NCBI GenBank assembly: GCA_009911175.1
Contig: QXWX01000090.1
Location: 1 to 27,711 of the forward strand
DNA length: 27,711 bases
Direction of reading: 5' to 3'
Source of the DNA: Lachnospiraceae bacterium
GTDB taxonomy: Bacteria > Bacillota_A > Clostridia > Lachnospirales > Lachnospiraceae
In this document: positions 22,728 to 27,711 of the stretch, piece after piece
Position numbering within the stretch: the first letter of the stretch is position 1
Layout of the letters: each line of letters begins with the position of its first letter
Made by a program: the position numbers and the translations under genes
Notes under the pieces: model-generated
Told to the model about the DNA's origin: nothing
Databases searched by the model: none
The model's input: only the letters and a program-made list of their open reading frames with translations

Positions 22728-22755
22728 GAGAAAGCGCTTGATATTGAATACGAAG

Positions 22756-22790
22756 AAAAGCCCCTCAGAAGTGTGCCGAGGGGCTTTTTT
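22756..22790. terminator. Bidirectional terminator between convergent GH13 genes
   Basis: AAAAGCCCCTC (22756-22766) pairs with GAGGGGCTTTT (22778-22788), flanked by an A run and a T run, so it can end transcription from both sides. Confidence 0.92.
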
Positions 22791-22798
22791 CATGCTCA

Positions 22799-24466
22799 TT
22801 ATTTTTTCCACAGTACAAAGGCTTCGTAGGGCCGAAGGGTCACCGTACCCTGATTGCCTGCAGGCTCCATGTTGGAGATGAGGAGGTCCGCGCCTGCAAA
22901 TTCTTCGGGGATGGTAAATGCGGTCTCCCGGTCGGTGAAGCTGCAGACTACCAGCAGTTTTTCCTGATCCAGGGTCCGGGTGTAGACGAACCAATCCTCG
23001 CTGTCTTCGAACAGAGGCTCGTATTTTCCGTAGACCATGATCGGGGTCTGTTTGCGCAGGGCGATCAGCTTCTTATAATAGTGGAATACGGAATTGGGGT
23101 CTGCGGTCTCCGCCTTGGCGTTGATTTCCTTATAGTTCGGATTGACCGCGATCCAGGGGGTGCCGGTGGTGAAGCCGGCCTGGCTGCTGTCGTCCCACTG
23201 CATGGGGGTCCTGGCATTGTCGCGGCTGAGCCAGAGCAGGCAGGGCCAGAATTCCTCGTGGGAGACAAGGCCGCTCTCGCACCATTCCTTATATGCGTTG
23301 ACGCTCTCGATATCCCGAAAATCGGAGGGGCTCTGGAATGGGTAGTTGGTCATACCCAGCTCTTCCCCCTGGTACACGTAGGGGGAGCCCTGCATCATGT
23401 GAAGGCAGGTAGCCAGCATTTTCGCGGAAGTTTCCCGGTACTCAGGGCTGTCATTTCCGAAGCGGGAGACGGCTCTCGGCTGGTCGTGGTTATCCAGGAA
23501 CAGGCTGTTCCATGCCTTTCCATAGAGCTCGGTCTGCCAGCGGGTGAAGATATTTTTCAGGGTGGTGAGGGGCATTTTTTCGTCCGTCCACTTTGCGTAT
23601 TTTCCCTTGGAATCTACGTGTTCGAACTGGAAGACCATGTTCAGCTCGCGGGTGTCCTCCCCTGCGTACTGCTTTGCAAGCTCCGTGGTGACCTCGGGGG
23701 TCTCGCCTACGGTCATGATATCGTATTTTGACAATACCTTTTCATTCATTTCCTGGAGGTATCTGTGGACGTTGGGGCCGTTTACCGCATAGGGGCCGTA
23801 GTCGCCGTACAGACCCTTGATCTCGCCGTCGGGCAGTTCTTTTACCTTGGAGATCATGCTGATCACATCCATGCGGAAGCCATCGATGCCTTTGTCACAC
23901 CACCAGGTCATCATGTCAAAGACCTCCTGGCGTACCTTCGGGTTATCCCAGTTCAGGTCAGGCTGTTTTTTGGAAAACAGGTGCAGGTAGTACATGGAGG
24001 TTGCTTCGTCGTATTCCCATGCGGAACCGCTGAAGCAGGAGCCCCAGTTGTTGGGCGGGGTCTGGGCGTCCTTCCCTTCCCGCCAGATGTAGTAGTCGCG
24101 GTACGGGTTGTCTGCGGATTTGCGGCTTTCCACGAACCATTTGTGCTCGTCGGAGGTGTGGTTCACCACCAGGTCCATGACGATCTTGATGCCTCTCTCA
24201 TGGGCAGCGGCCAGTAGCTCATCGAAATCCTCCATGGTCCCGAATTCATCCATGATCGCCTGATAATCGCTGATGTCATAGCCGTTGTCATCGTTGGGAG
24301 ACTTGTAGACCGGGGACATCCAGATGACATCGATGCCTAAGTATTTGAGGTAATCGAGACGGCTGATGATTCCCTGCAGATCGCCGATGCCGTCTCCGTC
24401 GCTGTCCATAAAGCTGCGGGGGTAAATCTGATAAATGACTGCTTCTTTCCACCATGTTCTGTTCAT
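22799..24466 (-). CDS. GH13 oligo-1,6-glucosidase-like alpha-glucosidase
   Basis: A 555-residue cytoplasmic GH13_31-type enzyme releasing glucose from the non-reducing ends of short alpha-glucans. MNRTWWKEAVIYQIYPRSFMDSDGDGIGD is the standard start. The triad is Asp200 in GFRMDVI, Glu255 in MTVGETPE and Asp328 in DNHDQP; region I is DLVVNHTSDEHKWF. The residue after the nucleophile is Val201; in characterised relatives Val at this position goes with alpha-1,6 preference (isomaltase, dextran glucosidase). The ARTPMQWD motif and C-terminal domain are complete. AAAGGAG lies about ten bases before the start. Its upstream region contains a MITE-like inverted repeat. Trehalose-6-phosphate hydrolase is an alternative, but no PTS genes are nearby. 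Confidence 0.9.
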   Translation of the reverse strand: MNRTWWKEAVIYQIYPRSFMDSDGDGIGDLQGIISRLDYLKYLGIDVIWMSPVYKSPNDDNGYDISDYQAIMDEFGTMEDFDELLAAAHERGIKIVMDLVVNHTSDEHKWFVESRKSADNPYRDYYIWREGKDAQTPPNNWGSCFSGSAWEYDEATSMYYLHLFSKKQPDLNWDNPKVRQEVFDMMTWWCDKGIDGFRMDVISMISKVKELPDGEIKGLYGDYGPYAVNGPNVHRYLQEMNEKVLSKYDIMTVGETPEVTTELAKQYAGEDTRELNMVFQFEHVDSKGKYAKWTDEKMPLTTLKNIFTRWQTELYGKAWNSLFLDNHDQPRAVSRFGNDSPEYRETSAKMLATCLHMMQGSPYVYQGEELGMTNYPFQSPSDFRDIESVNAYKEWCESGLVSHEEFWPCLLWLSRDNARTPMQWDDSSQAGFTTGTPWIAVNPNYKEINAKAETADPNSVFHYYKKLIALRKQTPIMVYGKYEPLFEDSEDWFVYTRTLDQEKLLVVCSFTDRETAFTIPEEFAGADLLISNMEPAGNQGTVTLRPYEAFVLWKK

Positions 24467-24484
24467 AATCGTAAGCTCCTTTCT

Positions 24485-24653
24485 GTAGCATGCTATGATT
24501 ACTGTTCACACGGTGCCGCGCGCTCACTGCACGGCAGCCGGCCAATACAGTGATGGAACGGGAATCCGGCTCCTCGCCTTCAGGCGACTTTCCAATGAGC
24601 CGGATGCCGTTACTGTGAGCGCCCGGTCAGGGTGTGAACAGTAGCATGCTATG
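24485..24653. repeat. MITE-like inverted-repeat element flanked by 13-bp direct repeats
   Basis: TACTGTTCACAC (24500-24511) is the exact reverse complement of GTGTGAACAGTA (24632-24643), and complementarity continues imperfectly inward (GCGCTCAC/GTGAGCGC, CGGCA/TGCCG, GCCGG/CCGGC). Identical GTAGCATGCTATG copies flank it at 24485-24497 and 24641-24653. The right arm core CGCCCGGTCAGGGTGTGA matches 16 of 18 bases of the module at 4842-4878. No gene lies inside. Confidence 0.7.
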
Positions 24654-24680
24654 TATAATGTATCGCTGTGTGAGTAATAG

Positions 24681-24713
24681 GAGCCTGTGTTTTGTGTCTT
24701 GCTTACCAGGCTC
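24681..24713 (-). terminator. Hairpin after the second glucosidase gene (weak terminator)
   Basis: GAGCCTG/CAGGCTC (24681-24687 and 24707-24713) form a 7-bp stem 40 bases past the stop at 24753. No T run follows, so termination strength is doubtful. Confidence 0.35.
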
Positions 24714-24752
24714 GTATGTGTGTGCATAAATCGTAGTTCAGGGGGGCGGATA

Positions 24753-26417
24753 TTACATTTCCAGGATTAGTACCTGGTATCCGCGCAGCCGGATCGTATT
24801 GTTATCCTGAGCAAGATCCGGATAGTTGTTCAGCAGTACCTTTTTGCGCTCGGACGGTAATGTCACTGCCTGCTCTTCCTTCTGATAATTGCCGATCACC
24901 AGCAGCGTCTTATCGCCCTTGCGGTAATATGCCATCAGGTTGTGCTGATCCTCCCATGCCGGTTCCAGCGCTCCGTATACTACGGTTTCCTTGTATTCCG
25001 GATTCTTGCGCAGGGCGATCAGCTGCTTGTAAAAGCTTCTCACGGAATCCGGGTCGTCCTGCTGTGCGGCCGCATTGATGGAGGTATAGTTCGGATTGAC
25101 CTTCAGCCAGGGCATTCCTGTGGTGAACCCGGCATTTTCCCCGCCGGTCCACTGCATGGGGGTGCGGGCGTTGTCGCGGCTGTATTTGGAAACGACCTTC
25201 ACCGCTTCTTCCGCAGAAAGCCCTGCGTCCAGCGCAACCTGGTATTCGTTGATGGCGGAGATGTCATCCACTTCTTCTATAGAAGAGATGGGGACGTTTT
25301 CCATACCCAGCTCCTGTCCCTGGTAAATGAACGGAAGGCCGCGGAGCATGAAATTGAGGGCCGCCAGCATCTTTTTGCTTTCCGGGCAGCAGTCGCCTTC
25401 GGGGATATAACGGCTGACGCCGCGGGGCTCATCGTGGTTTTCGATGATGTTGGATAAAAATCCCATATCGCCGACTTTTGCCTGGGCTTCAAAGCAGCAT
25501 TTTTTGTAGTCGTCCGGCGTAATCTGCCGCATATCGTACCAGCCCTTGTCGCTTTCCCCGAAAATCGTCTCGTTGAAGTCGAACATACTGGAAAAATAGC
25601 CGTTGTCTCCAATGAAATCCGGGATCTCTTCGGGCTTTTCGTCAAAGACCTCTCCCACGGAGAAGGCGTCGTATTTCTTAAAGGTGCGGTCGCGCATTTC
25701 TCCTAAAAATTCGCCGATCCCCTTTGCTTCGCTGAGCATGGCTTTGATGGTGCACAGGCCGTCCTCCCGGTCGGGCTCGTAGTCACGGAAGGGAAGCGCC
25801 TTCTTGATGTTGATGATGGCGTCGATGCGGAAGCCGCCCAGACCCTTGTCCAGCCACCAGTTGATGTTCTTGTAGACCTCCTCCCGGACTTCGGGATTTT
25901 CCCAGTTCAGGTCAGGCTGCTTTTTGTGGAACACGTGAAGATACTGCTTGTTGGTTCCGGGAAGGTCCTCCCATACCGGGCCGCCGAAATAGGAACGCCA
26001 GTTGGTGGGGAGCTCCCCTTCTTTTTTATCTCTTAAATAGAAGAAGTTGCCGTATTTTCCTTCCGGATCCTGGCAGGCTTTTTTGAACCACTCGTGTTCA
26101 TCGGAGCAGTGGTTGACTACCAGGTCCATGAGGATGTACATATTACGTTTTTTTGCCTCGGCCAGGAGACGATCCATGTCCTCCATGGTGCCGAAACGGG
26201 GATCGATATCATAATAATCGGAGATGTCGTAGCCTTCGTCCGCAAGCGGAGAGGGGTAGCAGGGAGAGAGCCAGATAATGTCTACGCCCAGGTCCTGCAG
26301 GTAATCCAGCTTGCTGATAATGCCGGGAAGGTCGCCGATGCCGTCTCCGTTGGAATCATAAAAGCTCTTTGGATAAATCTGATATGCTACCTTGTCATGC
26401 CACCATTTTTTCGTCAT
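24753..26417 (-). CDS. GH13 alpha-glucosidase (probably alpha-1,4-acting)
   Basis: A 554-residue cytoplasmic GH13_31-type enzyme that parallels its neighbour along its whole length. The start is MTKKWWHDKVAYQIYPKSFYDSNGDGIGD. The triad is Asp199 in GFRIDAI, Glu256 in FSVGEVFD and Asp329 in IENHDEP; region I is DLVVNHCSDEHEWF. The residue after the nucleophile is Ala200, not Val, which in this family goes with alpha-1,4 or broader specificity. It contains ARTPMQWT and a complete C-terminal domain ending RLRGYQVLILEM. GGAGG lies about ten bases before the start, and a promoter with perfect TATAAT lies 53 bases upstream. It follows the AraC gene in the same direction, a likely regulator-target pair. 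Confidence 0.9.
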   Translation of the reverse strand: MTKKWWHDKVAYQIYPKSFYDSNGDGIGDLPGIISKLDYLQDLGVDIIWLSPCYPSPLADEGYDISDYYDIDPRFGTMEDMDRLLAEAKKRNMYILMDLVVNHCSDEHEWFKKACQDPEGKYGNFFYLRDKKEGELPTNWRSYFGGPVWEDLPGTNKQYLHVFHKKQPDLNWENPEVREEVYKNINWWLDKGLGGFRIDAIINIKKALPFRDYEPDREDGLCTIKAMLSEAKGIGEFLGEMRDRTFKKYDAFSVGEVFDEKPEEIPDFIGDNGYFSSMFDFNETIFGESDKGWYDMRQITPDDYKKCCFEAQAKVGDMGFLSNIIENHDEPRGVSRYIPEGDCCPESKKMLAALNFMLRGLPFIYQGQELGMENVPISSIEEVDDISAINEYQVALDAGLSAEEAVKVVSKYSRDNARTPMQWTGGENAGFTTGMPWLKVNPNYTSINAAAQQDDPDSVRSFYKQLIALRKNPEYKETVVYGALEPAWEDQHNLMAYYRKGDKTLLVIGNYQKEEQAVTLPSERKKVLLNNYPDLAQDNNTIRLRGYQVLILEM

Positions 26418-26469
26418 AATGATACCTCCATGTTGTTCGTTCAGATTTTCGGATAACCCTTATAGCTGT

Positions 26470-26498
26470 ATTATAATATCTAAAAATGGATTTGTCTT
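26470..26498 (-). promoter_or_regulatory. Promoter of the second glucosidase gene
   Basis: On the minus strand AAGACA (26493-26498) and a perfect TATAAT (26470-26475) are separated by 17 bases. The weak -35 with strong -10 fits an activator-dependent promoter, such as one driven by the adjacent AraC protein. Confidence 0.65.
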
Positions 26499-26534
26499 TC
26501 ATTTATCTGATTAAAAAATACGTTATTTTGACTT

Positions 26535-27446
26535 TTAGGATTTTTTACGGTACTGCAGCGGAGTGGTGCCCGTATATTTCCGAAATTCCCGGAGAAAATT
26601 GCCCAGATTGTTGTAGCCGCTTTCCAGGCAGACCTCTGTGATGGGAAGGTCCGTCTCCTCGAGAAGGCGGAGGGACTGCTTGACGCGGTATTCATTGACG
26701 TATTCGATCGGAGAGCGGCCGATCGCTTTTTTAAAAAAGCGGCAGAAATACTGCTCGTTCATGCATGCCTGCTTCGCCAGATCGTGGATGTAGATCTTTT
26801 CTTTATAATTTTCCCGGATATAGGTCAGTGTTTTCTTGATCACTTCGACCCGCTTGTCATGGTTTTTCTCCATGGGGGTGAAGAGACGGTGGCTGGAAAG
26901 CACCGCAAGGATGCGGAGCAAAGAGGACTTTATATACAGCTGGCTGGTCAGGTCGTCGGTGACGGCGCCGTCGCAGAGGGACAGGTCTTCGACGAAAGGG
27001 CCGAAGGACTGCATGATCTCTGTAAATGCGGCGTGAATCGGAGCGAATGCAGGATGGCCGGGAAGGAGAAACCGGGGGAAGCGTATTTTCCCGTTCTGCA
27101 TGGGCTGGAGCAACTGCATCTGCGCGGCATCATAGGAATCGAAGCTTAAGATGCCGGGGGAAAAGACGACCGCTTCCTCTGTCAGGCTGCCAGATTGCTC
27201 TGTGGCGATGCTGTGGAGCTCACCGGGATTGATGAAATACAGGCATTCGGAGCGGATCGGAAATTGCTCCATGTTGATCTCCAGACGGAACTGGCCGCCG
27301 GAAAAATATAAGATTTCGACCTCGTCATGCCAATGGTGCTTGACGAGTACTCCTTTGCCTACGGACCGGGTCTGGTAGATGGCGCATGGGAACGCTTTTG
27401 TGCCGTGGGGACGGATTTCTTTCAGATTGGATAATTGCGGCTGCAT
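26535..27446 (-). CDS. AraC-family transcriptional regulator
   Basis: A 303-residue regulator with an N-terminal cupin-type sensor (about 15-160; WHDEVEILYFSGGQFRLEINMEQ and CLYFINPGELHSI are typical) and a C-terminal double helix-turn-helix domain (about 205-303). The latter has IYIHDLAKQACMNEQYFCRFFKK as the first reading head and ITEVCLESGYNNLGNFLREF followed by GTTPLQYRKK as the second. The ribosome site GAGGAGG lies seven bases before ATG 27446. It is encoded just upstream of two alpha-glucosidase genes in the same direction, so it probably activates them in response to a sugar. The effector is unknown. Confidence 0.93.
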   Translation of the reverse strand: MQPQLSNLKEIRPHGTKAFPCAIYQTRSVGKGVLVKHHWHDEVEILYFSGGQFRLEINMEQFPIRSECLYFINPGELHSIATEQSGSLTEEAVVFSPGILSFDSYDAAQMQLLQPMQNGKIRFPRFLLPGHPAFAPIHAAFTEIMQSFGPFVEDLSLCDGAVTDDLTSQLYIKSSLLRILAVLSSHRLFTPMEKNHDKRVEVIKKTLTYIRENYKEKIYIHDLAKQACMNEQYFCRFFKKAIGRSPIEYVNEYRVKQSLRLLEETDLPITEVCLESGYNNLGNFLREFRKYTGTTPLQYRKKS

Positions 27447-27607
27447 GTAGATCCTCCTCTGTTTTTTTCAGAAATTCGTTGGTAAGGCATGGTACGGAAT
27501 GGCCTTTTTGGATACCACTGTGTATAGAACGGCTGCCGGCTGCAGTGGGATGACTGTACAGCTCTGAATGAAGAAAAAATGCCGGCGGCGGATTTTCCAT
27601 ATATAAC

Positions 27608-27636
27608 AACCTAACATTGTTTTGAGGAAAAGTCAA
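27608..27636 (-). promoter_or_regulatory. Candidate promoter of the AraC gene
   Basis: On the minus strand TTGACT (27631-27636) and TAGGTT (27608-27613) are spaced by 17 bases. The -10 is weak. The leader would be about 155 bases. Confidence 0.4.
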
Positions 27637-27642
27637 TAAAGA

Positions 27643-27679
27643 GTTACAGGGCACGCCTGGTCAAGGTGTGACATGTAAC
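27643..27679 (+). repeat. Second copy of the 37-nt hairpin module
   Basis: Matches 4842-4878 at 36 of 37 bases, with one C-to-A change in the right arm. GTTACAGG...CATGTAAC folds as a hairpin with inner CAC/GTG and CCT/AGG pairs. It lies in the intergenic region upstream of the AraC gene; any longer element would continue past the window edge. Confidence 0.85.
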
Positions 27680-27711
27680 TCTGCCCCATCACTGAATTGG
27701 CCGGATTCCGG

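Noticed and set aside
22733..22745. GAAAGCGCTTGA resembling a CcpA cre site
   Set aside because: It lies between the ends of two convergent genes, not in a promoter or at a gene start, so a regulatory role is doubtful.

Overview
The window looks like a chromosomal segment of a gut-type Lachnospiraceae bacterium (Clostridia, Bacillota). The evidence is inference from content: strong AGGAGG ribosome sites, a carbohydrate ABC system using a shared MsmX/UgpC-type ATPase with a YesL (DUF624) protein, LacI and AraC regulators, a PD-(D/E)XK AAA-ATPase of the clostridial 'AAA family ATPase' type, and degraded mobile elements.

Region 1 (1-1631) is mobile debris. The first 74 bases are the 3' end of a group II intron (domains V and VI). 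It abuts, in mid-gene, a broken IS1182-family transposase that also has an internal deletion and frame change. Region 2 (1860-9561) is a DNA-maintenance island: an AAA-ATPase/PD-(D/E)XK protein, sbcD and a long sbcC. sbcD and sbcC are separated by a 163-bp multi-hairpin element and a small gene with its own promoter and terminator. A second small self-contained gene follows sbcC.

Region 3 (about 9776-13588) holds a phage-type small gene and a 3.3-kb integrated remnant in a tRNA-Trp gene. A 49-bp exact copy of the tRNA 3' part marks each end. Inside are a broken tyrosine integrase, helically phased TTACCCC repeats near both ends, one intact Rpn-like nuclease-fold gene, and about 1.3 kb of decayed DNA with three related dyads.

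Region 4 (13932-27446) is an alpha-glucan utilisation locus. A LacI regulator precedes a sugar-binding lipoprotein, two permeases, a YesL-like membrane protein, the ABC ATPase and a GH13 enzyme, all on the plus strand. Facing them on the minus strand are an AraC regulator and two further GH13 alpha-glucosidases. One carries Asp-Val and the other Asp-Ala at the nucleophile, which suggests that they split alpha-1,6 and alpha-1,4 linkages. The likely flow is import of malto- and isomalto-oligosaccharides by the ABC system and cytoplasmic hydrolysis to glucose by the three GH13 enzymes, which show no export signal.

The most notable unexplained signals are the structured repeats. The 37-nt hairpin module at 4842-4878 recurs almost exactly at 27643-27679, and a related arm sits in a MITE-like element upstream of one glucosidase gene. 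Other strong signals are paired 16-bp dyads around the binding-protein promoter, a 25-bp palindrome ahead of the LacI gene, and the boundaries of the tRNA-Trp element. No convincing new multi-gene defence system was found. The best candidates for undescribed biology are the repeat family and the small gene placed between sbcD and sbcC.
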